Positions 36,056 to 47,858 of a stretch of 64,000 bases of DNA are shown piece by piece. The translations under genes were made by a program, and so were the position numbers. The notes under the pieces are model-generated. The model searched no databases. It was not told the origin of the DNA and was given only the letters and a program-made list of their open reading frames with translations. Source of the DNA: Butyriboletus loyo (lineage: Eukaryota; Basidiomycota; Agaricomycetes; Boletales; Boletaceae); assembly GCA_038093515.1 (NCBI GenBank), contig JBBPSI010000049.1, forward strand, positions 84,993-148,992, in the 5' to 3' direction. Every line of letters begins with the position of its first letter. Within the stretch, counting starts at the first letter, position 1.

Positions 36056-38085
36056 TCACCTCCGCTCCCTAACAAACGGAACGCCACTCGCTGCCTGAAA
36101 AAGCGCGTACTTTATTTGCGTAAGCGTGTCCCTTTCTTCGGAAGTCAAAAAGGCTGGAGACTGCGAATCGACGAACAAGATGACTTTATTGATGGCATCC
36201 TCTGCCTCCGCGATGTCGGGAATGGTACTTCCACTCGTAATCGGGGGGGCTGGTTGGTATACAACAACTGAATCAGTATACGCCGCGGTGGTATCTCCAT
36301 GCGCAGACAATGGCACTTCCTGTTGCTGTTGAATATGCTGCTGGGCCGAAAGCTGGAGGGAGCTCTGGTGGACGTTGGCGACGGCAGTATCATGATGCCG
36401 GTTCTCCTGGGGTGGGAATGGCTGCTGAGAAAGCACGTTGTGCTGTGAGGCCGATGGGTGAGATGAGATCGGGGTGTCGTTCGTCGACAGGGGCTCTTGT
36501 TGCATGGTCCATATAGGCGGGAGTGGATTGTGAGAAGTAGATGGCTCCGTCTGCGAGTGAGAGGGTCCTGGCACGGGTTGGTTGTCCTGGGAAGGATCGA
36601 GATCCTGGTCGTCTTCCGACTCCATGTCATCGTCGACGTCCTCTGCTGTGGTTGAGTCCCGTCGAGCGAGCGCTTCGGACCTGGACTCAAAAGCAGGGTT
36701 GAGAGGGGAGAGGACACTCTCATTGCTACTTTTGCGGAGATGAGTGGCACCAACGCCGCGTGCTGCACGCAGGGACTTGTGAGCACCGAGCCAAACCCCT
36801 TTGCGGATGTTATGGCGATGCTTGAAATTTTCAACCCACCCAGAGCTAGCCTTGAATCTCTCGTCGGGGATCTGGAGGTTCCGAGCGGTTTCCTTTGCTT
36901 TATTGCGTATAAGAGCATCTGTAAGAAGGGTGTTCTGCTTCTTCATTTGGACGAGCCAACTGACGAGCTCTTCCTCGACCTCGGGGAATTTTGAAGGGCT
37001 GGTGCCCAAGCTTTAACGGAAGGCAAGTTGGAAAAGGATGAGCTCACCGATGCTTGGCAACACGCATGTCGTCGTCCTCGGGGACGTTCATCCATTTCGT
37101 TTTGTGCTTAAGGATTTTGCTGATGGTGCTGCGTTCAACGCCATAACGGGCAGCGATGTCTTCTTGACGGGCGTTGGGATTCTCCTGATGGTATACGCAA
37201 ATGGCCTTGCGGTCGACATTGAAGAGACGCTGTTTGCGTTGCTTGGCCCGCGGAACGACTGGACCCACCGGTGGGGACGGGAGCGGATATGCTGCGAATG
37301 TCTGAGAATTAGGTGCAGCAGAAGTAGCTGAGGAAATAGAAGTTAGTGTGGAAGCGACACTCAGGGCAGGAGAAGCGGAGCGTGGATTAGACGTAGAGTA
37401 AGAAGATGCAGATCTGGAGTGCGTAGGATAGAGGGAGAATGGAGAGTAGGGGGAGCCAGAGACGGGAGTGGGGAGATAGCGGGGGGATGGGAGGGGCACA
37501 TCGCCGGCGGTGGAGGGTAGGGGATAGGTAGGGGCGCGATCCGCGGGTTGCTGGTAGCGCGCAGAGTCAGTGGCGGCGACGGGCGTTTGTGGGCGGGAGA
37601 CAGCACTGGCAGGGGACATGAAGTATGCGGGCTGGTGATGGGGTCAAGCATAGAGAAGGGGAGAAAAGAAAGAAAAGGCGGACCTCATCGGGGTGGTGTT
37701 GTGTGGCGGATTGTGGACGGTCTCTCCTTATCCCGAGGTGGAGGGTGGACTGGGCACGTGCCTGGCGACGGGTGATGCGGGCAGGGCCGATGCTGGGCGG
37801 GATCTGGGGCGGGATGGAGATGGCGGGATGCATGTTCTGGTCATTGCGGATGGAAGGGGATTGGGGGTAGGCGGAGTAGGGATGGTCGGGGGTGTAGGGG
37901 GCGGGGGAGGCGTAAGGGTCGTTGTCGGGAACGGGGAAGACTTGGTCTGTCGGGGAGTGCTGCTGTTTGGAGAGCCATGGCGTGGTTGGGTTCTGGGACG
38001 GAGCCGGGTTGTGATTATCGGGAGAGGATGAGGCGGGATAGACAGGGAGGGGATTGGGGGGACCATACTGTGCGACGTTGTCCAT
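36056..38085 (-). CDS. CENP-B-type HTH DNA-binding protein, no transposase domain
   Basis: Three exons. Exon 1 (ATG 38085, MDNVAQYGPPNPLPVYPASS) is Pro-rich, with ITRRQARAQSTLHL near its end. It joins at HHPDE|PAYFMSPASAV. Exon 2 holds the N-terminal psq-like HTH (FNVDRKAICVYHQENPNARQ, EDIAARYGVERSTISKIL). It joins at VAKHR|LGTSPSKF to exon 3, which carries the second CENP-B HTH (EEELVSWLVQMKKQNTLLTD, SGWVENFKHRHNIRKGVW). The remaining about 230 residues are Gln/Ser/Pro-rich, with an acidic patch (EDVDDDMESEDDQDLDP) and the end IKYALFQAASGVPFVRERR. The DDE transposase domain of pogo/Tc5 elements is absent, so it resembles domesticated CENP-B/Abp1-like factors. Roles in centromere or gene regulation are inference. 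Confidence 0.78.
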
Positions 38086-39636
38086 CGGACCCGATGTGAC
38101 ACATCTGCTGGTGAAGCGTTCCAGCGTCAAGTCGTGGTCGAAAAGACGTGCCAGGGTTGTGCCAGGGCCGTCTCTCTCCAGGTTTTATATCTCACCCAGA
38201 AATCCGATCGTTCTCTGCTCGCTGTCCTCCTGGGCGTCTCTCCCTCCTCGTTGCTGCCGTCCAGGTACCCAAGATCCCGTTCAGATTCCTCAGATTCCCT
38301 CCTTCCGCCCTCTCCCAATGCCGACCACTTTTTCCTTGTCCTCGCGCGTGTCGTCCCTCGTCATAGTGACCTCTACCCTTTGCAGGCCCTCTCTCCTTCC
38401 TGAACCTCGGAGATGAAACGCTCATGTTCACACTCTCTAATGATCGTGGTATTCTTCTCTTTACTCCACTTTCAACATGTCCTGCCGCATGATCATGTGG
38501 CTCTCCACTTTATGGCACTGCTCGGCCTCTTCCCCATGTGCTCCTTCCTATGCATTGCTTCTCCGGCAATGAACCCCATCTCGTCTGCTTCCCGCCGTCT
38601 TACCCACCCATATCCCCCTTTCTCACACCCCACCGACGCAGCTCTCGGCCCGTACTGCCCACTCTCCCAGACTCATTGCCCAGCTCTTTCCAATGGCAAG
38701 GTCCCCTGCCGCATTCCCTTCCCAGTAGCCTCATGCATCATGTCCTCTCTTAATATCAGATCGCCAAGATCTGCCTGCCTCACCTTGCTCATGCTCCGAA
38801 CCAAAAACAGGAATGATTGTGTGAACTCGACAATCACGCAAGTCTCTCTGTCGTTACTCAACACTTGCCTCATTTGCGACCTTGGCTGCTTGTCCCTGCC
38901 AGTAACCAGGTCTGAGGTCGACATTTTACGGGAGAATGTTCAAGTCGCCGCATAATCTCTTGTTCTGCTGTTCGCGTACAGCCTCTTGTTTGCCCTATCG
39001 ATTACTCTTCTCTTCTAGATGCGCTTCCAAACACCCCTGAATATCAGGTCTTCCATTTTGATGCGCGTGTTTCGTCGTCAAATATCGACTACGCCCGATG
39101 TCGAAGGAAACCATCAATGGGTTGTTTTCAATTGAAATCTTGCACGGCCACCTTCGGGTACTAGCTCGATGGGGTCAGAAACACCCAGATGAGTCGGAAC
39201 AGCATCACCAAGTTATTTGGCCCCCAGACTGGTCTGCTTCTGGCTCGCCCCAGTCCATTATATCATAACTCATTTAACTCGTGCCCACTAACCTGGTGGC
39301 TGTAGATCTACTATTCCAAGTGGATACCTTGCTTTTAGTCACGGATAATCTGTCAAATGCAAACTGTAATGCGCAAGGCCAGCGTGCCGCACACAAGGAC
39401 CCATAAACCAACAGGGGTAGAAATCATATGTGAATTGCTCACGTGTAGCTAACAGCACGTGAGAGCTATGTACGGGCTATTTCCAGGTCGCCGAAGGACC
39501 GACGACGACCACAGCCCCAAGCAAGCGCCCGCTGAACAGCGGCACATCCCGGAGGATGTTGTCGGGAGTCTTCGGGCTGTTGATGGCTTAAAGGCGCGGC
39601 GTCGCCGAGCACATCGCACTGTCCAACAACTCACCC
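38086..39636. other. Divergent upstream region of CENP-B-like gene and AOX
   Basis: 1.55 kb, the longest gene-free upstream region here. The left half is C/T-rich on the plus strand and has long but unconserved open frames; the right half (39000-39636) looks like the AOX promoter, with mixed composition and no obvious TATA box. Its size fits a regulated promoter such as that of AOX, but no specific element was identified. Confidence 0.45.
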
Positions 39637-41217
39637 ATGTCTGCTCTGGCCAGGATCACCGCTCGTCAGCATCCATTCATCACTCTCGTTCGATCTGCCT
39701 ATTCAAGTACCCCTAACTTCTATGTTACCCCTCGGCTCGCTGGGCGTTTCCATACTGGGACAACTGATCACAACTCACTAGTCAAAAAACGTCCCAACGA
39801 ACAGGCGGACGTTGGCACAGAGGGGTTACATAAACGTAAATTTTCGTTTTATATGCCGACCGATTCTGATTATACGACAGAGGACAAAAAAGCATCACAG
39901 TCGACGTTGACGCAGGTCGATGCGGTCAGCACGGTGCCTCAAGAAATACGCGGGGACTGGGTTCTATTTCACCCCGTTTATTCCCAGGAAGAAATGAAAT
40001 CGGTACAGGTATATTACGTCCTTTCAGCTCTCTGTCCTTCATGTTCGATGGCTGACATTCTACGCGTAGATCCTCTCCAGAGATGCAAAGACAATCCCCG
40101 ATAAGATTGCTTGTAATCTCGTCAAACTGGTGAGGTTCGTTTTCATCGTCTGGTTTATCAACCTTGTATTGAGCATCGCGAATTAGATGGGGTTTTGATT
40201 TCGTTTCGGGATACAAGCACAAGCCGCTTCCTCGTGATCATAATATGACCACAGAAGAGCTCAAGGAAAAGGGTTACATTCTTGGAGAAGCAGCCTGGTT
40301 GTCGCGAATCTTGTTCCTTGAAACAGTCGCTGGAGTACCTGGCATGGTTGCTGCCATGCTCAGGCATCTTGGCAGTCTTAGACTCATGGTAGGTAGCCAA
40401 CTTTTGGTCTCATTTCGGAGGGCTAACCACTCCACCTTTAGCGACGTGATTCTGGGTGGATTCACACGTTACTCGAAGAAGCAGAAAACGAGCGGATGCA
40501 CCTGATGTATGTAATCATTATCCTCTTCCCTCAAAGTTGATTACTGACGCATGCATACCATGAAGGACTTTCATGACGCTCAAACAACCCACTCTGTTTT
40601 TCCGTGCACTGGTTCTTGGTGCACAAGGCGTTTTTTTCAATATGTTTTGTACGTACACCTCATGGCCTCGTGGCTTCGCCTTACCATCGTTCTTAGTCCT
40701 CGCCTACCTGGCTTCCCCCCGGTTGTGTCACAGATTCGTGGGATACCTAGAGGAAGAGGCCGTGATGACATAGTAGGTGCCGTTTTCACGAGGCGATTCC
40801 CAACTTGCCTAATCCACCCGTCACAAGTACGCGATGCATCGAGGAGATCGAAGCTGGTCACCTGCAAAAATGGGGCGACATGCCGGCACCGGCGATCGCC
40901 ATCGACTACTGGCGACTTGCACCAGATGCCAAACTTCTCGATGTCATATACGCCGTCCGCAGCGACGAGTCAACACACCGGTTCGTCAATCATAGCTTGG
41001 CTAATCTCGACCCTTCCAAGGATGTGAACCCGTTTGCATTCCGTGAGCCCGATATGTTCGTCAAGGGCAAAAAGCTAGGGTGCGTACTTGCGCTCTAGGT
41101 GGCGATTTGCGGACATTGACTGTGTCGTAGGTTTGAGAGACCTGAAGCGGAGGATTTTGTCAGGGAGTCGCACGACATTCTCTCGCGCGGGGCCAAGGTG
41201 TCGGAAATAAAGCACTG
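39637..41217 (+). CDS. AOX1: Mitochondrial alternative oxidase
   Basis: Non-proton-pumping ubiquinol oxidase of the inner mitochondrial membrane that bypasses complexes III and IV. ATG 39637 gives [20 protein letters not shown], an import presequence. The diiron carboxylate core is complete: [52 protein letters not shown] and [20 protein letters not shown]. Other family blocks are [19 protein letters not shown] and [20 protein letters not shown]. The C-terminus ends [13 protein letters not shown]. Seven or so short introns interrupt it. A long upstream region (1.55 kb) fits inducible expression, as known for fungal AOX genes under respiratory stress; no element was identified. Confidence 0.95.
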
Positions 41218-41384
41218 ATCCATGGCAGGACGTTCACCAGTACTTTTAATTGCATAGATCACATCGCCGCTCAATAATCGTAGCTACAGACCATCATAAT
41301 ATTTTGTTTGACCAAGGCGTGACGTCACTCGACCGTCTCTCTGCTACTAGTCGCTCGACTCGATGACCGTCTTCTTCTAACACT

Positions 41385-44300
41385 ATGAACTCCTCCGAAA
41401 CGCCGTCGTCGGGCCACCGCGCCCGCCGACTCTTCATCGGACCATTGCCACAGAAACTGTTGGCTGTCATGTACGAGATGACCAACGAATCCTTTGACGC
41501 TTCCTACGCCTCTGCGGTGCGTGACGTCTTGGATCGCAACACGCACGCTTTCTTCCTCCGCCAAGGCGGCAGAGCGCAAGACTGGGACGTCGACGCGCGC
41601 GAAAACATGCGGGACGAATTGACGAAACGATGGCAAGAGTGCCCCTGGAGGCGTTCTCTGCAATACAAACCACACCTCAGGACTGGCGCCCAGCATTGGG
41701 TAGGCAACACCTTTGAGGTTGGGAGTATTCTTGGCGTGAACGTGCTCGACACCCATGCACCAACTCCTACGCCCTCGGGCGTCCCCAAGACGCCACAACA
41801 GGAGCCGCAGCCTGAGGTGCCTTATGCGTCGACGACAGCGCTCTCGTCCGTAGGTCTACGTTCGTACTGGACCGCACGATCACAGTTGTCGCTGCCGTCA
41901 CCACAGGGCTCGTCTTCGACCACTAGTCTCCCCGAACAACACGGTGGTGAATTGTCCGCATTTTCTTCTGATTCCCCGCTCCTCGAAACGACTTCTGCAC
42001 CCCCGTTTCCAACCGACCATGTGCCACAAGAGGGGAGTGGTGCTCCTAGGTCTATATTAAAGCAACCTGCGGGGACCTCATCTAGTAAGCCAAGAACCAA
42101 ACATCACGGTGTTTCGCTTCTGGACTGGGATGCCAAGCGTAAAGTGCCGCTGCGGCGAAAGGAGCGTAAACCCTCTCTTAGTGCCCACGCTAGGAGACTG
42201 CCTTTAGAAGATGAACAGGCTGAAGCAGGACCCGTCTCTCCGGGTGCTGTTCTTGCAAGGACGGGAAGTGAAGTCGTCGAGTGCAGCGCCGGGGCGACTG
42301 CAGAAGCCTCCCCTTCACAGGAGGCTCCTGATAATATCTTCCTCCGAGGTTTGTGGATCCCTTTCGAAATCTGTGTCACACCCTTGATAGTACCCAAGAT
42401 AGAATGTTTGTCAGGGTGTGTCGTACCAAGTCGGGATCCCTTTCGATCCCTTTCGACGAGGCTCATAACCGCCAAACGACCCACTTACTCCATGAAGACT
42501 GCATGGAGTTTTTGGTCGTGTGGAGGAAGGATATGCTAGAGTTATATGAAGATTATGTGTGTCCCTACATACTATCTCGGTTCTAGTTCTATCCGTTAAT
42601 CATATCGAGCAGACCATTCCAGGGAAAGAATATATCACGGGACACAAGCACCTCGCCTTCTTAATACCTCTGGCTTCAGAACGAACCTCAGTTTCCTTGT
42701 ACTCTTTCGTCGACCTCACCTTCTGTATACTGTGCCCCCCGACGCCCGTCCGGGAACGACGTTCGAGATCACGTGTATTCTTTCATCTTTCAAAAGAAGG
42801 TACGAATGTCTTTGTCTTCAAAGTCAAGAGCCGAAGCAGAGCGCGTGATTGGTTGTGGCACCTCTGGTGGGTATCATCAGGCTGATTTACTGCACCTTGC
42901 TTTGACAATGCCCCGCAGGCGTCGTCTAGGCGGAAAGATACCCCCTTCCATCGACATTTGTTGCCCTGAGGTCGATATGCACATTTGCATCGACGTCCCA
43001 GCACCCGAAGCCTTCAATGTCGACAAAGCGTATGACACCTTCAGTCATGAAAATATTATTGACCTAGTACAACGCTCGCTCTCCTCTGAACATGGATCCT
43101 CCAGCTCGGTGTCGAAAAGCTGGAAGACTATAACAGAGCGCGAGCTTCGGGCAGGAAAGAAGTTGGCGCTTGCATGGAGATTTGGCGGACAACTCGATTG
43201 GGTGTGGCAGGAACAAGACGTCGAAGGAAATGCACGGCCATGGGCCGTTCTTTCTGGATTGTCTCTTTGGCAGGTTCGATCGCTGGTCCTATTTCTTCTG
43301 CACGGGTGGCCTAATATGTATCCAATTGACTCGTTAGGGACTGAGGCCGGCTCACCTCGAGTTACGCATTGCGGAACATTTCCCGGAGTACGTTCGTCTC
43401 CAGACCGACAAGAAAATGTTTGAACCACCTGCTATCGAAGGCTACGTCGACCGTATCAGGCAACAAGGTCATCAACGAGTATATCTCGTGACGCATGATG
43501 ACAACTTATTTTCACTGTTACCATCAGACGCAAATCCCCCGCTTCCGCCGAGCGCACACGTCTCACGTTTCATGTCAGGGTTAAAGCCAAGCGTGGAGGA
43601 ATATAGCCAAAGTCTTTTTGAGAGCGAGGTTTGGAGAGGCGCGGAGCAGATCTGCACTGCGCACGGGATGCTGGACCTCAGAAGTATCCGTATCGTGAGG
43701 AGAGCATATCACCCGCTGTCCCAGGACGATGGTGCGCATGTTGCGCATGATGCGGTGGATGCTCGCGACGCGGGTGGACATCAAGGGCACGTTCATGTCC
43801 ACGATAGAGCACAGCTGCATCTCAGGCGAGCATTTGATGTCGTCCTTGCTTCTGGTCCAGTCATACGATTCGAGGTGCGTTCATGTACGCAGATGCGCGT
43901 TGTGGATACCATCTTACTAACTCCTCGTATGACAGGCACATTCAGCCCACGACTGTATTGAATGGGTGACGAGACTTCGCGCCCTCGTCACGTACTGGTC
44001 CCAGCGCCATCCTGTAGACATCAAGGATGAGATGGACGCCGCGTTTGCAACGGGTACACGTGCGCGACCGACACCACCCACGGTCAAGTGCGGAATGGGG
44101 CACCCAACCCTGCGGGAACCACCCATGAACTCCGACTCACCCGTGCTGATGTCACTGTACAACTGGTGTCCGCTAAGTGCGTGTAGGAGTATTGTCAAAG
44201 CTGGCCGAGTGTTCACGAGAAGGGGGCTGAGGGGACAATACAAGTCAGTGCTTACTGCATCCGTTTCTCACCCAACGAACATCCAACACCGTCACTGAAT

Positions 44301-44818
44301 CCGTTTTAAGACTCGTGCAGCTGTTCCTCGTGCCCGGCCGATTGATCGAGTTCAACGTCTCTCCGACCTCGGCTCTGCATCATCGCCACTCGAAAGAGAT
44401 TGGGCTACTCGACGCGTACGTCTGTTCGGGATACTTTGCCGCGCTTGCTCTCCGACCGAGCGAGTACAACCCTGGATCACCCAGCCTACCACGACGATAC
44501 CACGACGGCCTCGAGGTGGATGAGCGGGAAGAAGATGAACTGTTCGTGATTTGGTATCGCAAGTCGTCGGTGTCGACGTCGGCTGGGTTTGGGGGGAATC
44601 GACCGAATGCACCGGCGGGTGGGTTCCAGCCTACGGCGCCTGTACCTCGTCTTTCAAAGGGGAGTCATAAGCTGATCGTGTTCAGGACGAGGAACAAGGT
44701 GGAACGGGATGCGTGGTGTTGGGCGTTGGGGTGCGAGATTGAGAAGGTTATGAAGAACAATAGGGATAGGGAACGGAGGGTGAGGGAAGCGGGAGGACTG
44801 GTCGAGTTGTCGGATTGA
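41385..44818 (+). CDS. Multi-PH-domain protein, Spo71-like
   Basis: ATG 41385 gives MNSSETPSSGHRARRLFIGP, then LPQKLLAVMYEM; the RRLFIGPLP opening resembles the N-terminal domain of the Spo71/Mug56 sporulation family. A disordered Ser/Pro-rich segment follows, then MFVRVCRTKSGSLSIPFDEA and a first PH-like fold (YITGHKHLAFLIPLASERTS to SRSRARDWLWHLW). The middle contains VDMHICIDVPAPEAFNVDKA and HLELRIAEHFPEYVRLQTDK. Further PH-like pieces are RAFDVVLASGPVIRFE joined to AHSAHDCIEWVTRLRALVTY, and KLVQLFLVPGRLIEFN with KLIVFRTRNKVERDAWCWAL. About eight introns. Members bind phosphoinositides during prospore-membrane formation in yeast; that role here is inferred. One stretch (AHVAHDAVDARDAGG) near 43740 is unusually His/Asp-rich and could reflect a mis-chosen exon. 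Confidence 0.6.
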
Positions 44819-45031
44819 AGGACCGAGGGGGATGCACTTGGTCGGGGACTCATTTTAATTTTGCGGGTCGCTCGCGTACGTTATCTGGATTCTGGAATAT
44901 GTATTTTGCATAGGGACAATTACAAGACCTAAGTATCTCCCGTTAACGTGTAAGTACTATAATGAGGAGATTCGATGGCAAGCATGCTCACGTTACACGC
45001 GTGTATAGTAGTTCAATAATCACGACATGGT

Positions 45032-46359
45032 TTATTCTATCACTTCGTCGTCGTCCTGACTTTCCTCTTGTTGTCTTTGTTGTCTCCTCGCTGCAATCTT
45101 TACCCTCTTTTCTAGCTCCTTGTCAACTTTGAGGTGGTCCATTGTGATCCGTTTGTTACAACCAGACGTAGGGCAGGACTTTCCATCTCTTCCCGCCCAC
45201 TTCAGGAACTCTTGAATAGCTGCACGAGAATAAGAGTGTCCGCAAATTGTGCTGTTCATGATCAGATCCTCAGGCAATCTCGCAACGGAAGACAAATATC
45301 GCGTACGACGTCATCGGAACCTCCAAGATCATGAGTGTGATGGGGCATTTGTAGTCCTGAGTGACGCCACCAACTTCTAGTTCGTCTTCGTCGTCGCTGG
45401 GATCACCATCCTCTGTGGAACATTGTCAACGATGCAATCTGTTACATTTTCCAAGACAAACCTCTCGGGACGAGATCGTTGATGGGAGGGATCGCTTCGC
45501 CGGGATTTTGCACCTCCTAAGCGTATAATATCAACTGATGTCGTGTGAGGTGGTACGGTCGACAAACATATATTCCCTGTTTGAATTCCACGTATGTATC
45601 AATAGAAGCATACTTTTGGCGCGTGGTCTTGTTCTTATGTTCATCTACCCGCCGCTTGACTTGGCTTTCATACGTCTCAAGCACGTTTTCCTGTCGAATG
45701 AATCATGAAACAATGGAGGAAGTGACACAAGCATAATGACGCACTACAACTTCTCCGCGCATAAGGGCTTGGTGGAGGTTAGTCAATGTTTCTTCATGAG
45801 AACGCATCTCTTGATCGATATCGAGGAACTTTTGCATGATGGCATCAACCTCGTCTAGCGCCTTTAATACCGACTATTCGTTAACGACAAAACAGCGAGG
45901 GATGACAGCACCAACTTCTCCGGCCTCGCCAACCTCCATCACCTCTGCAAGAGAAACCGCGACGTCTTTGACAAGCCGGAAAGAGCCTTGGTGAATCTGT
46001 TTTCGAATCATCTCCCAGTCCTGAGCTATCCCATGCAACTTTGCACCCTCTTTCCTATCCAAAGGCTGGTCATGAAAGTTTTGGATATCGATTCTGCCGT
46101 CGTCGTCGTCGTCGTCGTCATTGTGATTTGCGTTTGAAGGACCAGCTGCGGGTGGTTCGGTGCCACTGCGGTTGATCTTTGGTTTCTTTTCCATTTTTAC
46201 AGTCGTCGTTTTGCGGACCGGCTGCACGTCCTCCTCAGATTCCTCTTCATTATCGACGTCGTCAGCATGTCGTTGCGAGGGGTCTTCCTCCTCCTCTATG
46301 TGATCAGATGATGGTGCCCTGCGAGCATGTCGATGACGGGACTTGGTAACGGCATGCAT
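45032..46359 (-). CDS. NSE2: SUMO E3 ligase Nse2/Mms21
   Basis: SP-RING SUMO ligase of the Smc5-Smc6 DNA repair complex. The start ATG 46359 gives MHAVTKSRHRHARRAPSSDH. An N-terminal acidic, disordered part (with a run of seven Asp near residues 85-92, from a CGT/GTC trinucleotide repeat at about 46095-46120) precedes helices for Smc5 binding: LVKDVAVSLAEVMEVGEAGE joined by a 56-bp intron to ALDEVDAIMQKFLDIDQEMR. The C-terminal SP-RING has CPITL, then SICGHSYSRAAIQEFLKW and KSCPTSGCNKRITMDHLKVD, and the end EESQDDDEVIE. About five introns. Divergent from MRPS12, with 101 bp between starts. Confidence 0.87.
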
Positions 46360-46460
46360 GGATCGAGGAAAGGGAGACGCGACGCGACTAGCTCTACGCG
46401 GTAGAGTCTCACGGCTTGGTATTACCATTACTATTAACACCTCTGGACTACAAACACGCC
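46360..46460. promoter_or_regulatory. Bidirectional promoter NSE2/MRPS12
   Basis: 101 bp between divergent start codons. A near-palindromic GGTATTACCATTACTATTA segment is visible. No TATA box is evident. Shared promoter inferred from distance only. Confidence 0.4.
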
Positions 46461-47030
46461 ATGTTCTCGTTTCTTCGCCGCCTACCCAGGTCATGTTCTC
46501 TTCTCTCTCCCGTGGTCACACCAGCCCGGGCATTCAATGCCTCTCCGTTTCTCTCCGTCACCCTCAACCAGGCCATGCGTCGAAAGAAACCCCAGAAAGT
46601 CAACCCTCCAAAGTCTCCACTCCTTAACATCTGTCCTCAGAAAAAAGGCGTTTGTACCCAAATCTTCATCATGAAACCCAAGAAACCCAACTCCGCCAAG
46701 CGAAAGGTCGCTCGTATCAAGTTGTCCAACGGGAACTCGATCATGGCCTATATTCCTGGAGAAGGTCATAATTTGCAGGAACACAGCGTAGTCATGGTCC
46801 GTGGCGGTCGTACGCAAGATTTGCCTGGTGTCAGGTATGTCCGAGACGTGTGGTCACTAGCGAGAACACCGAGGCATCCTTCCACAGGTACAAAGTTGTC
46901 CGTGGTGCACTGGACTTTGGTGGTGTTGTCGGTCGAACGCAGTCGAGGAGTAAATACGGAGGTACCTGCAATGATTTCTCTGTCGGGTTTGAAACTCACG
47001 CTTGTATCAGTCAAGAAACCAAAAAAATAG
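46461..47030 (+). CDS. MRPS12: Mitochondrial small-subunit ribosomal protein uS12
   Basis: Decoding-centre protein of the mitochondrial ribosome. The presequence [20 protein letters not shown] precedes the bacterial-type S12 core: [78 protein letters not shown] and [20 protein letters not shown]. Two introns: VRY|KVVRG (in the 46835-46890 region) and KYG|VKKPKK at the end, stop 47030. About 155 residues. The PNSAKRK and PGVRYK motifs are the streptomycin-region signatures. No defect. Confidence 0.93.
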   Translation: MFSFLRRLPRSCSLLSPVVTPARAFNASPFLSVTLNQAMRRKKPQKVNPPKSPLLNICPQKKGVCTQIFIMKPKKPNSAKRKVARIKLSNGNSIMAYIPGEGHNLQEHSVVMVRGGRTQDLPGVRYVRDVWSLARTPRHPSTGTKLSVVHWTLVVLSVERSRGVNTEVPAMISLSGLKLTLVSVKKPKK

Positions 47031-47858
47031 TCTCTATATAAGCTGTCAACTATTTGATCTCATATCCTCTACAATAATTTTCTGGAGGACTGAACAACTT
47101 TAGATTTTTTCGCGTCAGTAGTGGAACGCAGTGTTGCCACTATGGTTCAGCTCGTATCCGTCCCAGCCCAGTGACAGTCCATTTTTTGTGTCGTCGAAAT
47201 CTGATAATGGGGGGATCAAGAGTTCTGCGGGGTGGAACATAGCGCAACACAGCTTCAAGAGGTGAGCGTGACTGCTTTGCCCAGTCGAGTCACCGTTCCG
47301 GCGAACACTGTAAGCCTGCGTCATATATCGATGGTCTCACTACTCGACCGCTTGGCGTGCAAAGTGGCCTGATTTCTCTCGTGACCTCTACGCTCGCACT
47401 TCCTCGTAGGCAACTGATTACTTCTCATCTTGGCGGAGCCACCAATTGCTCAATCCCCACCCAGATTTATGCAATCTTGACCACAGCCTATCATGAGATA
47501 CGTTTTCTAGTATCTCGAGTTGGAACGATGCAGAGGAACGATACATGCTGAATGCTGGGGGGACAATTTATTGTAGAAGGACAGAGATGAGGTCGGGTGA
47601 ATTATCTCGCCTCGGCAACCCATACTATTCGCCCATATGATCCCATCCGTTTCTTCGATCCTTTGATCCTGTCGGTCGTAGGAACAGAACCTACTCGCCT
47701 CGTACCCATGCCAAAGTTGTGGAAATGCGGTCGTTTCTCAGGATACCACAGCCATTATGTTGTTGGGTATGTAAGTATCTGGTATTGGTTCAAAATTCAC
47801 ACACCTTCTAACTTCGGACACCCATCCCCATCCTCAAGGCGCGTAGAGCGCGACATTC
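47031..47858. other. Intergenic region
   Basis: About 830 bp between MRPS12 and the membrane-protein gene, both plus strand. Only short unconserved open frames. Likely the 3' UTR of MRPS12 and the promoter of the membrane-protein gene; no motif assigned. Confidence 0.45.

Noticed and set aside
38413..38955. 180-codon plus-strand open frame beside the CENP-B-like gene
   Set aside because: Ser/Pro/Leu-rich, no recognisable domain, C/T-rich leader-type composition; more likely non-coding.
46095..46120. CGT/GTC trinucleotide run as a microsatellite feature
   Set aside because: It encodes the poly-Asp run of NSE2 and is noted there; not a separate element.
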